This document shows, piece by piece, positions 1-12,200 of a stretch of DNA of 64,000 bases. Each line of letters opens with the position of its first letter. The first letter of the stretch is position 1. Origin of the DNA: Melampsora larici-populina 98AG31. Lineage: Eukaryota; Basidiomycota; Pucciniomycetes; Pucciniales; Melampsoraceae. The translations under genes and the position numbers were made by a program. The notes below the pieces were generated by a model, which saw only the letters and a list, made by a program, of their open reading frames with translations, had not been told where the DNA came from and ran no database searches. The stretch covers positions 729,437-793,436 of the forward strand of contig NW_006768802.1 in assembly GCF_000204055.1 (NCBI RefSeq), in the 5' to 3' direction.

Positions 1-2
1 AA

Positions 3-828
3 TGCACTCTCAGGGGGCGCGCCACATTCTGGCCTGGACCACCCGACACTTCCCTCAGTCGTCATCCTAAGCAGAGTTCCAAGTTTCAGCTGAAGGGTAT
101 ACGCCAGATTGAACACATTCATACCTCGGTATCTTTTGCCTTTGTCTTTACTGATCTGAGAAGTTGAAAATGTTAACATAACCACTTTTTATATCCAGCT
201 TCAAATTGCGCACAAAACGTACGGCATGCATTTCCACCTCATGGCGGCCTCGTGGAACCCATCCACTACGAACCCTATGGCTGGTTGGACTAAAGAGTTT
301 AGCTCTGATCCAGTTTACCTCAGGACTTTCTCTTTTCCCAACCACCTCCTTGAGAGGTTCGACCGATCAGTCACCAGTCGCGATTTTGCCAACCCCAAGC
401 CAAAGACCGCGGGTACGAGTGCGAATGACCAACTTCGTAAGGACTTCACCTTACATCTCAACGAGCTTGTTTGTAAGTCACCGGACGAGTGTATTATCCA
501 TGTGTAATACACTAACCAAACTGTGATATCTTTATCATTCCCCTGACCAGTGAATCACCTTAAGGACATCAACCCTAAACTAATCAAGCCAAAGGTACAC
601 GTGCACCCAAAGACGAAAAATTGCGACATCCAATTGCGACAAACAACCTTTCCGAATGGCATTCAGCTCGCAGTACACCAGACACCTGATTCTAAGGTCA
701 CCCCCGAAATGCTGTTAGCTGGGCCAGCTGCCATCATGAACGACAAAGCTACCATGAATGCTTGGAACGAAGACATCCTAGCCAGACGTTACACGGTAGT
801 TGCTGTACCTGATGCCAATGCATCATGA
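3..828 (+). CDS. Hypothetical protein, 3' end only (5' part outside window)
   Basis: Three exons can be joined in phase: 3-128, 199-472 and 551-828, ending in TGA. The introns have gtatct...ccag and gtaagt...ccag ends. The encoded tail has about 225 residues and continues upstream of the window. It is polar and basic, with no motif I recognise. The C-terminal part (TPEMLLAGPAAI, then a Trp-rich stretch and YTVVAVP) has the feel of a conserved module, but I cannot name it. No signal peptide or membrane segment is visible. Its closeness to a TET/JBP-like gene on the same strand suggests it may belong to the same accessory block. It could equally be a fragment of a multi-copy transposon-linked gene. 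Confidence 0.5.
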
Positions 829-1787
829 CCATTTCTTTACTTTGAATTGTCTTTTTCTACATTTCAATTCACAACACTTACTACTGTGATATCAAAAACG
901 CCCTTTGATTACTTTAAATTGTCATTTTTTCCATTTCCTTCCATAAGACTTACTATATACATTACTTGAATATCTTGTGAGATACAATGCGGCTTTTCAT
1001 CTCAGATTGTCCTTGGTCTCTATTGTTTCAGTTCAATTATACCCTCCCATGCTGAGCTTTCATTCTGTGTGATTTTGGATACTGATAGTCATAATGAATG
1101 TAAGGCTTCATCTACAAGGGATGGAAGGAATACAACGGTTGACCAACCCATATATGGGTATGATATGTTAGGTCCTGTCAATCATGGGTGTACAGAGGTG
1201 AATACCTGATTTACCCATTTTTTGAAGAAAAAGCCGGAGAAAACTACAAACCCTATTGTACCTAATAGGGTTCGGCAGTTTCTCGAAAACTACAAACCCT
1301 ATCGTACATGATAGGGTTCGTCAGCTTCTCCGGGTTTTCGTCGAAAATCTCTGCACATCCAACTCCACGTGTACACCATCCTCATCATCCCACTTCCATT
1401 CGATCGATTCAACACCCACGTTTCCTTGCTCCATCCACTCACGACGACATTCACTTCATTCTACTCATAGATCTTGATATCTCGCTTGTGATGTGATTTT
1501 GTTTCTTTTTCCCTCTGTTATCTTTTCCCTTTATCTTTCCAGCTAGGGGAATAATAAATGATCTAATAGCGGTACGGAGTGGGTTTGGGCAGGTTGGCAT
1601 CGATAGTCCCTGTGCAACTTGAACTACAACCTGCAAACCCACTTACCCACTCCTCGCTTGCATGATCTTGCCCTCCTTCCTTTCTTATTTCTCTTCTCCA
1701 TCTATCGTAATCAGCAAGCGGGGGTTTGTTTTTATGCTAACATGAGATATTTACATTATACGCTTCCGCCGCAGCCATTACGGTACA
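829..1787. other. Intergenic; holds a 46-bp palindromic tandem pair
   Basis: No supported gene. The clear structure is a two-copy 46-bp tandem repeat at 1239-1330, listed separately. The remainder is AT-rich, and the last few hundred bases should contain the promoter of the dioxygenase gene that starts at 1788. Confidence 0.6.
1239..1330. repeat. 46-bp tandem repeat x2, each copy palindromic
   Basis: Copy 1 is 1239-1284 and copy 2 is 1285-1330, with a few mismatches. Inside each copy AAACCCTAT and ATAGGGTT face each other around a GTAC-containing centre. The pair is itself flanked by inverted CCGGAGAAAAC-like sequence, so the whole block can fold. Confidence 0.75.
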
Positions 1788-4259
1788 ATGACAACCAACT
1801 GTGAACCCGGATGGGCCACTCATAAGAGGACCAAATTTGATACGGGCGAAGGGTACATAGTATTGATTTCCTTCTGACATCTCAGCAAGCTTACCACATC
1901 CATTCCAACCGTCCACAGGGATCAAAGTAAAGGCGAAGACACATCCTTACCCGGAGTCATCTTTCTATCGGACCTTTTAAAAGGCATCGATGCTAAGCGA
2001 CAAACAGGTTATACAGATGCTGATGTAAGTAACGCAAAGGTTTACCTGTGGTGCCTAGAATCCCACTGACTTTCTCCATTATCTGTCCCCCGCGTCACCA
2101 TTATCTTAGCTCCCTCAACCTTTTACCATGCAAAAATCCTATGCTCATGTCCCTCACGAGTACCTGGCTTCGGACGGATTCCCAAAGTCCAATTGTTGGC
2201 TTAATCCCGCTTGCAAATACGCTATACTCAGCCAGCACAAACCCAATGAAGGTAGAGGTGGAGTTGTGTAAGTCCCATTTCGTATGACACCCCCAAAGGT
2301 CAAACACCAATACCCTTGGCTAACTCCTTCATTTATAGGCGAAGAGCACTTGACCTATATCGCGAACAAGGAATGCAGGATGTTCCTTCCAACCCCCCCC
2401 TCGCTACTGGGAAAATTCGGCGAACAGGAAAGACGTGCGTATCGTCTGACATTATACACATTTTTATACCAACTTAGATTGTTTATTTGATCTCTCACAG
2501 CCGACATATCGCACGCGCTAAGAAGAACTCGGCGGCAAAAGGGACTGACCAGTCTGCTCAGACTGCTAATCGCATCAACAAAACATACGATTGCAATTGC
2601 TATAGGGTTAATGATCCAGTGCTACCCTACGAAGACTATGAACGTACGATGGATATCATCCATCATACTTATAAGATAGTAACCCATGGAAGGGGTCAAT
2701 TCATTGATACGACTTCACATGAACTAATTTTTACTTTTTCATTTGAAGATTTGGAAACAATGACGCCAGATAAGCGTAAGGAGCATGAAAATGATGTAGA
2801 CACCATATTGATGTCTACCAAGCTGTTTAAGAGGTTACCTACCCCTAAACCGTTGATGAACACTCCAACGATCAGTTCTGAACAATCAACAACACCCGTG
2901 GTCCATTCACATACTGCAGCAAGTATGTCATTTTTTTCACAAACATGACTTGCATTAAATGGGATTACCTCTGCTAACACTATTTCACACTCCAGATGCC
3001 TCAGCTACAGAAGCCACTAAATTCAACTACCCTCACTATCCCGATTTACCTTCGGTGCAGACTCCCACAATCAGTCCTGAACAATCAACTGCACCCGTGG
3101 TCCATTCACCTATTCCAGCAAGTAAGAGAGTTTTATCATCAACCTCCCTTGCATTAAATGTCGTTACCTCTGCTAATACTAATTCGCACAAACTTCGGCT
3201 ACAGACTCCACTGAGTTCGACCACTCTTACTATCCCGATTTACCTTCGTCTCCTCTATCCTCCCTTCCACCTTCCGATGCACAAGACTACGCGCAACTTG
3301 AACTAGATGAACCTGTCACACCCTCGCTGCTAGTAGATACCATTCGGTCCTCGTCACCTCTAACCTCGCTTCCCCCGTCTGATTCAGAAGAAGTTGTAAC
3401 CAAAAGGAATACCAAGAAGCGCAAACGTGTCGAAGTCCCTCTACTTCCCATTAATTCTCCAGATCTAAATGATTTAAATGCGTCTCATGAGTTGAAGAAA
3501 CGTAAGCAAACGATAACCACCAATGGTGCTCTTATCCACGGTCGAATGCATTGCTTTGGCCAAACTGTTGGCTATTCGCGCGACATCCTTATATCGCCTT
3601 ATCTTCCCGCCAAAGGTTCATCTCGCTCAGTTTACGATGAATTTATGGAAAAGCTTGCTGATTTAAGCGCTCACATTGGTGGACGATTCCATGAGTTTTG
3701 TGATGTCGGATTTCTTGTGGCTCGCAAACAACTCAACCGACTTCATGTGCCTCCACTGGCTTCCACCTCGAAATTTCAACCATCCGGCCCTTACGACTTC
3801 TCAGCGAACTTTGCATTTACTCTGGGTAACTTTTATAACAAGCCGCATACCGATAATGACAAAGGCAAGGTTTACTGCCTGTGGTACCCGATAGATTGTC
3901 TAAGTGGTCGCATTGTAACGGAATCTGAAGGGTATGACCTTGAAGGCGGGTGGTTTATTTTTCCAGAGTACCGAGTTGCAATCAAGTTTGGTGGTAAGTG
4001 TGCCGTGCAAATAGCATGGAATGGTAAATCAACCTTTCACCATACTATACCTTCTAAAGAAGGTATCAAGTTCAACAGTCAAGGCAAGCGTGTGCATTAC
4101 ACCCGCCTTGGGTGTTCATCGCAAATCACCTACAAGATGGCACGAGCAAGTGTGAAGAAGGGAACGGAAGAACAGTGGAACCATACATCAAACTGTGATC
4201 GCAAAGTTAGGGATGTGGAGGATTTTTTGATACTAACGGATCGAAATTGGAAGAAATGA
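1788..4259 (+). CDS. TET/JBP-like 2-oxoglutarate/Fe(II) dioxygenase, 7 exons
   Basis: Exons 1788-1852, 1919-2024, 2110-2267, 2339-2434, 2501-2922, 2996-3121 and 3205-4259 join in phase to about 675 aa. The catalytic half lies in the last exon. It shows PHTDND, the expected HxD iron site, then a Gly/Trp-rich strand (GGWFIFPEY), a second His in FHHT and an Arg in HYTRLG, as expected for the double-stranded beta-helix of fungal TET/JBP (Tet-like oxygenase) proteins. These oxidise 5-methylcytosine or related bases in DNA; the substrate here is inferred. The middle is low-complexity Pro/Ser/Thr followed by a basic, NLS-like KKRKRVE. The middle exon (2996-3121) is a recent duplicate: see findings. 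The start ATG is the first one after an in-frame stop. Nucleus is the likely site. The fold call is fairly firm, activity less so. Confidence 0.75.
2860..3255 (+). repeat. Tandem duplication of an exon-intron segment, ~197 bp, x2
   Basis: The sequence around 2860-3055 is repeated around 3058-3250. Shared pieces are the ISxEQST-PVVHS coding stretch, an intron containing TTGCATTAAATG and TTACCTCTGCTAA, and a coding stretch ending YPDLPS. Both introns sit in phase 1, so the duplication keeps the dioxygenase frame open. Confidence 0.8.
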
Positions 4260-4419
4260 TCCTCGCATCTATGTAACTCATGCTTTACAACCTTCATGAT
4301 TTCTGCGACTTTCTTTTTATTGTTATTCTATGACGAAATTACTTTGTAATGAATTTCTCTTCCTGCTATCGATTGCATCCGAGTGCTTTATGCTAGAGCA
4401 CTTATGCTTGCGTGAGTTT

Positions 4420-5222
4420 GTAGTAGCTCAAGTGTTAATATGAAGTTTGACAAATGTTTTGTTCAAATTGTATCTCTAAATATGATTTGAGTTGAAAAAT
4501 CCGAAGGTAAAACAAATTCCTTTGGGAAACATTTTCGCAAAGATTCAGTACTTTTTACTGTTCAAGTGTTAATATGAGGTTTCACAAATCCTCATATATA
4601 TATATTGAGGTGAACAATCCGAAGGAATTACAAATTCCTAAATGAAAATTTTCACAAAGATTCATTACCTTGTAGTAGCTCAAGTGTTAATATGAAGTTT
4701 CATATTAATATATATGAAACTTTATATAAGATACGATTTTGTTCAAATCGTATATCTAAATATGTATTGAGGTGAAAAATCCAAAGGAAAAACAATTTCC
4801 TATCACCATATATATATATATATATCTTAGAGATACGATTTTAATCAAATTGTATCTCTAAATATGTAGTGAGATGAGGAAATCGAAGGAAAAAAGAATT
4901 CCTATCAACCATATATGTATATATATGTAGGAAGGAAACAAATATCCTCACAAAGACTAACATAACTAGCCATAAGGGAACATACATCGATATATATTGA
5001 TTATCAATGTATGTTCCCTATTATCGTATGTCTAAATATGTAGTGCGATGAGGATTTCAAAGGATGAAAGATTCCCTACCACCCATATAAGTAAATATAT
5101 ATATATGAAGGAAACAAATATCCTCACAAAGAGTAACATAACTAGCCAAATGGGAACATACATCAATATATATTTTGTAAACATCTTGTATCTCTAAATA
5201 AGATGTAAACAAACAAATTCAC
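4420..5222. repeat. Degenerate AT-rich repeat array
   Basis: Blocks such as GTAGTAGCTCAAGTGTTAAT (near 4422 and 4674) and ATTGTATCTCTAAATATG variants recur at about 250-bp spacing, with runs of TATATA between. No gene is visible. It grades into the cleaner array that follows. Confidence 0.65.
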
Positions 5223-5722
5223 AAATCCTACTAAGATAAATAGGCCAAGAAACATGAATATATATATATATATTCTGAACAAATGATTCATTCCAATATA
5301 TAGGCCAAAAGACATAGATATATATAGCTTGTTTACATCTTATTTAGATGTAAACAAACAATATATATATCTTACTAAGAGAAATAGCCCAAATCCTACT
5401 AAGATAAATAGGCCAAGAAACATGAATATATATATATATTCTGAACAAATGATTCATTCCAATATATAGGCCAAAAGACATAGATATATATAGCTTGTTT
5501 ACATCTTATTTAGATGTAAACAAACAATATATATATCTTACTAAGAGAAATAGCCCAAATCCTACTAAGATAAATAGGCCAAGAGACATGAATATATATA
5601 TATATTCTGAACAAATGATTCTTTCCAATATATAGGCCAAAAGACATAGATATATATAGCTTGTTTACATCTTATTTAGATGTAAACAAACAATATATAT
5701 ATCTTACTAAGAGAAATAGCCC
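5223..5722. repeat. Satellite-like tandem repeat, ~167 bp x3, each with a hairpin
   Basis: Three near-identical units begin at 5223, 5391 and 5557 with AAATCCTACTAAGATAAATA. Each contains an inverted repeat, TTGTTTACATCT-loop-AGATGTAAACAA, plus (TA)n stretches. Unit length is 166-168 bp. The high identity of the units suggests recent expansion. Confidence 0.85.
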
Positions 5723-6852
5723 AAAAACCCTAGTGATATATTGTCAAAAGATCTCAAAGGTAGTTGTTCATTTTGTTGAACAACTCTTGAACTCGAGATA
5801 AGATATCACATGCTGAATATAGCCCTCAAACTGGAGGTTAAATACCCAGAACTAATAAATCTAGAACGAATTGGAGCAAGGTTTTGATTTAATTTGTTGT
5901 TAGAATAAAACAATCGAGTTATTAATCGGTCATCTATGTTTATATAAATTAATAACACTTCATTGAAATCTTTGGTCGCATCTATGAACCTCGGTTGGGG
6001 TAAGTTGTAAGGAGAATCAGATAATGTCATGATCCATGCTTTGATTGTTCTAGTGATGTGCTTCGTGAAGGTGATAATTTGACCATCAGAATCTGTTCGT
6101 GATCGATTATGTTTTGTAAGGACTTTCTTGAGTCATTACTGTCAAGACATAAGTGATGTTGGTTTTGGCGTTGACGATACCAGTAATCATAATTGACGGA
6201 AGACTTACTGCTTATCTGGTGCCGGTGCTGCTTTGTTTGCACTGGTTCTATTCAATCTCGAACGAAACTCCAGAAAATTAAAATTATGAAAGATGATTGA
6301 TGCACCGATTGATGTTATTGGAGTTGACTACAAAAAATTGGAAACAGTTGACCAAGTTAAACAAAAGATGATCACGCTGAACAAAAGGAAAGTGGCAATA
6401 TTTATGATAGGTCATCATATCCTTTTTCAATAAGCAGATTATATGGCACGATCGACAGTGTCAAACCAATGTAGCTCACGCTGTACAAAAACAAACGCTG
6501 AACAAAAACAAAGTTGTGATGTTGATTCTATTTGGGCGAAGGAGATTATAAGGGATTATAACGTTCCACACACTGTTAAACAAGAATTGATCACGCCGGA
6601 CAAATTTAAAGTTCCTAAATTTATAATACATTATCATCTCATTTTCAACAAGGTGATCATCAGGCATTAGGATCACGTCAGTGGTAAGTACCCCCGAGGC
6701 CCTTATAAACTCCTTTTTCAACAAGGTGCGTATATTGTATTGGTTTTAAATTTGTACCCCCATTATTCAATTTTCAATTGGTTCTAAATTTGTACCCCCA
6801 TGATTCAATTTTCAACACGGTGATCATCAGGCATTAGGATCACGTCAGTGGT
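5723..6852. other. Gene-poor stretch with a short direct duplication
   Basis: No supported gene; the short open frames have no recognisable motif. A block of about 40 bp containing GTGATCATCAGGCATTAGG and CACGTCAGTGGTA occurs at about 6651-6683 and again at 6820-6853. The segment 6686-6765 recurs in direct orientation at 8506-8598. Confidence 0.5.
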
Positions 6853-8504
6853 ATTACTTTTGCTAAAAAGCTTGGCCCAATCGAGAAAAAATAAAACAGA
6901 ATCAGACCCAGATTTCGCCGCAGCAGTCACAACGCAGCAGAGAGAAAGATTTTGGGGGTGCTGTTGGCTCTGGTGCGAGCTCCCAGTCATATCCTTCAAA
7001 TCCCTGTCCCTGTTGATTACTTTGTTTTCATCACTAAACTCAACTCAGTCGCTCGCTGCTTCTCACATCCTGGAAACGTGTTTATCAATCGTGGCCAACC
7101 CATTGCTGATCTGTAGGAAAAAGGTACACTTTTTTTACTTCAATTCCTCCCATTTGTCTCCTCAGTGCAATTAATTGAACTTACTGATGATCCCCAATAT
7201 CATTTCTAGGTATCCTTCTACAATACATACCACCATACTTTCCCAAGTTGAACCCTATCGATTTTGGATTCAATGTGTCAAAGTTTGTTGTCTCGAGATC
7301 ACAAGTTTTAGTTACGAGGTCAAATCCAGTCGAACGGAATTTTGTATCATCATTGTGGTTTTCAGATATTTGAAGGGGAGCTCGTTTGTTTGTATTAGAT
7401 GAATTGTAGTTAGAGAAGATTGTCATCGTATAAAAATTAGAAACAAGGAATTATAGATAAGATTGGCGTGAAACTGAAATCGTTTCAATCTTCTTCAAAG
7501 GATCACAAGCAAAGCGATCGATTTTGATCTTGTTTGTGAAATCAGTCTCTAGATTACACAAGAGAGCTGAGATTTTTCACAATCTTTTCTGTAGGAGCAT
7601 AGGAAGGTTGATTGGTTTTGACCGAGCAAAATCAATCGATTCTTGGATGTGGAATGTCTTCAAAAAAATGAGATCGTTGTTAATCTTGACTTCAAACCCA
7701 ATGAGATCTTAGGTTTTATTTCATAAGAGATTTGAGATTGTTCTCAAGTTGCGATCATAGGATTGCCTTGTAGGAGAATCAATCAGGAATTGATTGGTTT
7801 TGATATTGGTCATAACCAGTCGATGTTTCTGATGATCTTGCTTACCTTGAAAAGTCACTCACATTTGAGATATCTTTCATGAGATATCCAATTGTTATTC
7901 AGCATAGCTTGGCACCGGACAAGTTGAGGATATTAGGATACATCTCATTCAACTTGGCTTTTGTCTCACATTAGCACAGCAGTTGTGAGCTCCGTAAAAA
8001 CTTCATCATCATTTCTTTTTTTGATTTGTTAACAAATGCTCGTTATGATCAATCCAACAATTCAAAACCTTCTTGAAAGAGTGTGGGAAGAAAGAGCTGG
8101 TGAGGTGATGGTGAGACAAAGCTAGGCAAGACGATCACGGATATCAGACTGTGTTGTGAGGATGGTCATCTGAATCGAACAATACAAAAAGTTTGTTAGA
8201 AAGCACACCAATAGATAATAAAGAAGAGATATATTTTAATGTAACTCGTAAAGTGACTTACCAAGAGTTTGACAACGTCATCTTGCAAGAGTGTGCAAAG
8301 AAAGAGGTCAAGGTGATGGGGAACTAGAGCCTAGAGATGGGTGATGGACCAGAGGAATGGTAGGGAGGTCGCACCAGAGCCGACAGGACCAGACAGCACC
8401 CCCAAAATCCTTCTCTCTGCTGCGTTGTGACTGCTGCGGCAAAATCTGGGTCTGATTCTGTTTTATTTTTTCTCGATCGGACCAAGCTTTTTAGCAAAAG
8501 TAAT
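6853..8504. mobile_element. Inverted-repeat element with ~135-bp arms, no coding region seen
   Basis: The left arm (6853-6986) and right arm (8363-8504) are inverted copies. They share AAAAGCTTGG, a GAGAAAAAATAAAACAG block and CGCAGCAGTCACAACGCAGC; the left arm lacks about 10 bases present in the right. The 1.4-kb interior has no long open frame but repeats TTGATTGGTTTTGA. It resembles a non-autonomous DNA transposon or foldback element. The family is unknown and no clean target duplication was found, so outer ends are approximate. Confidence 0.65.
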
Positions 8505-9284
8505 AAGTACCCCCGATTCCCATATAAACTACTTTTTCCACAAGGAGCGTATATAACAAGGAGCGTATATTGTATTGGTTTTAAATTTGTACCCCCATTT
8601 TTCAATAAGCATGCGATGTCCTATCTACCACCATCGTGTTTACGCCTTGTCATGCAGTCGCACATTGTTATATTGAACTTAACAGCATAGTGAACAGTTA
8701 TATGAATGTGATTGGAATCCACCCGCCCATGCAATGAATTGTTAGTGCTTGATTAGTCACCAAGGTTGCCACTTTTGGACTAAAATGGCAAAGAAGGAGT
8801 AAGATGAACTACATATTTGCCGTGATGTAGTGATTTAGTGATGTAGCGTATAGTTAATGTGAATCCTTGTTTCCACTGACGTAGCACAACCTTGGTGCTT
8901 CCTACATGGTGTAATAAATACGCAATGAACACAAAGCCCTTCATTTAATTCATGACGGACACACAACCTGATATCATGCGATAAAGATACGTTGAATCTC
9001 AAAATTATGATCCTCCTGTGCAATGAACACATTGCACAGGAGGACACTCTACTTGATATTATGCAACCGATTTTGAGACATTTATCTTGTTATCTTGAGG
9101 GTGGTTAACCAAGAAAAAGATATCTCAAAAGCACGCCAAGGATAACAAATTCCTTAAGACCTCTGACCATTAGGGCTGCTCACAGGGTCACACATTTGAA
9201 CTGTGTGTTCAAATGAATGATAAGTGCGCGTTCAATAAAGAATGACATGATATTCTTTGGATTTGGAGAATGAGACAGCATAAG
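8505..9284. other. Gene-free stretch containing a perfect hairpin
   Basis: 8506-8598 repeats 6686-6765 in direct orientation. 9011-9044 is a perfect 15-bp stem with a 4-base loop, listed separately. Nothing coding is seen. This stretch lies downstream of the KDZ gene and might include one end of its element, but I could not identify terminal repeats. Confidence 0.5.
9011..9044. repeat. Perfect 15-bp inverted repeat (hairpin)
   Basis: The arms TCCTCCTGTGCAATG and CATTGCACAGGAGGA are exact reverse complements separated by AACA. The hairpin lies about 240 bp downstream of the KDZ transposase stop codon. Confidence 0.9.
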
Positions 9285-12200
9285 TTATACTCTGAGTTCC
9301 CCAAAATTGTCGTACAACTGTTCATATAATAGATCTTCATCTTCCTCATATATGTCTGGCTCCTGAGCACGTATGACTGGCTTCCCAGCCATCATTCTCC
9401 ATTCCTCCTCTGCCCAATCAGTTACCTTCTCAAAATCATCTTTCATTTTTAAATAAAGTTCATTATCCACATTGATATAGGTGGACATTGCTTCAAGTTC
9501 CTTTTTAAGGTCAAAGCCCCATCTCTTCCATAGCTTGCTTGCCTGTTTCTTCACAATGTTATACAGAGACAACATTCGAACTCGGTCTGCTCCAACAGCT
9601 ACCACATATATGTGAGATTGCAAGATATTAGTAAGATATTAGTACAAGTATGCGAAAGGCTCTTACCTTGTTCAATTCGGTTTTTAAGGGATACTATGCG
9701 ATCATAGTACATGTTGGCCCAAGCGGTCATCTGATGAGCTTCGCGAGCAATTCGTCGCAGCTCTTCACGCGAACTACGTTGAGCTAAGAAACTGTTAATG
9801 CCTAAACGATTGATCTCACCCTCTTTGCCTGCTTCCGGTTCGAGTTCGCCTCTGTTCCAGAAATCATCATCCATTTCCATTGTCATGATCTGACCCAGCT
9901 CAGGCAGATGTGGTGCATTAGCATCTGGATAGTTATGTACATATTTATAGACCTGCCTTTTATATGTATTATACTTCACACAAACATCGCTAGTTCTCTT
10001 CCATAGATGGCGCGCAATGTATTGTTGTTGGCGGGCTCCTGCATAGGTAGACCAAGATATCACGTCATGATATATTAGATATTTATTGCGAGGAATATAG
10101 ACATGACTTATGAGATTTACCAGAGTGCCAATGACGACGTAGCCTGGCTTCCACAAGGCCGACTTTGGCTTCGTAGAGGTTCCCCCTAGCAATAGCTAAA
10201 GAGAGGACCGCATTCTCTTGGTTGCCTTTGTTAGTTGGATGGAGACAGATATAAACGTCATCAGTCTATATAATCTTAAACTTCGCAGTTTGTGGACTTA
10301 CGAGTAGCACCAACCAGGTTATGAAACTCTTCACCACCAAGGGCTGTTGCCATAAATTCGATTTGCTCCTCTATGTCAGCCACTGACGTCGGCAATGACA
10401 TCAGCTCATTCTTTTCAGCATTGGCCCTTGCTCTTCGGCGCTTGTTTTGGAGAGCCTTGAGTCGATCCCTGTTTAGAATTGAGATGAATAAACATGGATA
10501 GATCATAATGAACAAGCTGTACTTACCTTGCCTGAACCAGCTCTTCCTCTAAACCAAGCATTATTTCGAGACATTCCCTTTTTTCTGCCTTAGACTCGAT
10601 CATCTCCTCCAGCTGCCGAGCTTTTTGTTCTTCCCACTTATTCTCAAAGAAGTTAATGTCGCGTTCGCGGTGAGCAACAGCTATGTTGTTCAGAGCTTGC
10701 GACGCCTCCTCGAGACGTTTAATTGCGTCTAGTCTTTTGTGGTTCATGGATACAACTGAAACCAAGTCATGATCAGCTAATGAACTGATACATGGAAACG
10801 TAATCAAAACACAGAAACAAAGTAAACAAAACTGGACATACCAGCCGAATGTCGAAGGTTTGAACGGAAGTGAGCAGCTCGCATGTCAATAGCATCCACA
10901 CGATGCTGTTTTGTTGAATATCTCTCCGAGCTAACCAAAGAGTCTAATGCGGACCAAACACGCTCGGATCCTTCACCGTCAGAAAGACCCCAACCACAAT
11001 TTTTCCTCGGATTCCACTGCAATTGGCATGTCCAGCGATGGACGTATGCATGGAACACAGAGGTTCCAAACTTCAGTCGTTCCTGACGCCGTTCCTCCTC
11101 AAACATGCGGCGCTACATGTCCAAATTCAGTTGTTGGAAGGAAACGATAATTGCAAATGTCACTTACGTTTGCAATTCCCTTTTCCATTGTACAACCTAT
11201 ATCGTATAGGAAACCAACCTTTTGATCCTCTGTCAAAACAAGGAACCATTCAATCAAGGCATAGCTGTAGTGTAGCCTGCGGGTCCAATAACCAAACGTG
11301 AAAGGGTCAAAGGGTCAGTTCAGCGGCTGGTATAGCAAGGGGGATCACTCACTTCTCACCACTCTGCACGATATTTGCAAAACGTAAGGGGTGATCATGC
11401 CGGCACGCCATTACCATTAAGCCCATTTCGTCACATCCGCCCCAGTGAGACTTACCCCAAGTGTCATTAGCGGCGGTGTGTTGATCAGCACATGCATCCT
11501 GTAAACAAATAGAGTGTTAACCTTTTGGAAAGAAGTGGAGAGACAGGATAAATATTAGAGGAATGGAACTTACGATGTCATTGTCAGGATGGCCAGCTAG
11601 TCGTCGTTCCATGCCTGTGACTTGCGCTTCTGGCAGGAAGCTGTTTGGCATGTCGGTGGCAGTCTTTGCAGCTTTGACACCTGCTGCAATATGGCGTCTG
11701 TGCTGGAAATTCCCATCTAAGCACACGACTAAGTCTGGTTCGCCTGCAATTAGACTTCGAACCGGGGGGCCAAAACATTGTGGACAGTTTTCAGCAAGCT
11801 TTTCCCGGGGTGTTAGTGCCAGTTCGATATCCAGAGCTCTCTTGGTTGCAGTGAGCATCTTTCGATAGGCGTCAATTGCCCATCGAAACGGTGTATGCCA
11901 ACGCCGAGGCTACCAACCACAGTACGTCAGCTTAACAACATATGTAACATATCAAAGATGAAACATGTAAAATTTTGAAATACATGACTAACCTGATCGT
12001 TCTTGGTCAGAATTAACGGATTGAAAGCGTCTAGGTACTCGTCCAGGGCTCGAGTAAAAGGGTCCACCCGTACCGTGCAAAACTTCCAAACAACATGGAA
12101 GAAACGAAGTAGCCGGATCGAGAATGCCGTTTCTGGGTATTTTGGAGAACCACCAATATACCCCATGTAGATTAGGCGAGTTTGATCGCTGGCTTGGCAT

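Noticed and set aside
5223..5722. Possible CRISPR-like array because of regular hairpin repeats
   Set aside because: Units are contiguous 167-bp repeats without unique spacers, and the DNA is eukaryotic.
11563..11868. Plus-strand 101-codon frame within the KDZ region
   Set aside because: Antisense of KDZ exon 3, which carries the conserved CLDGNFQ motif on the other strand.
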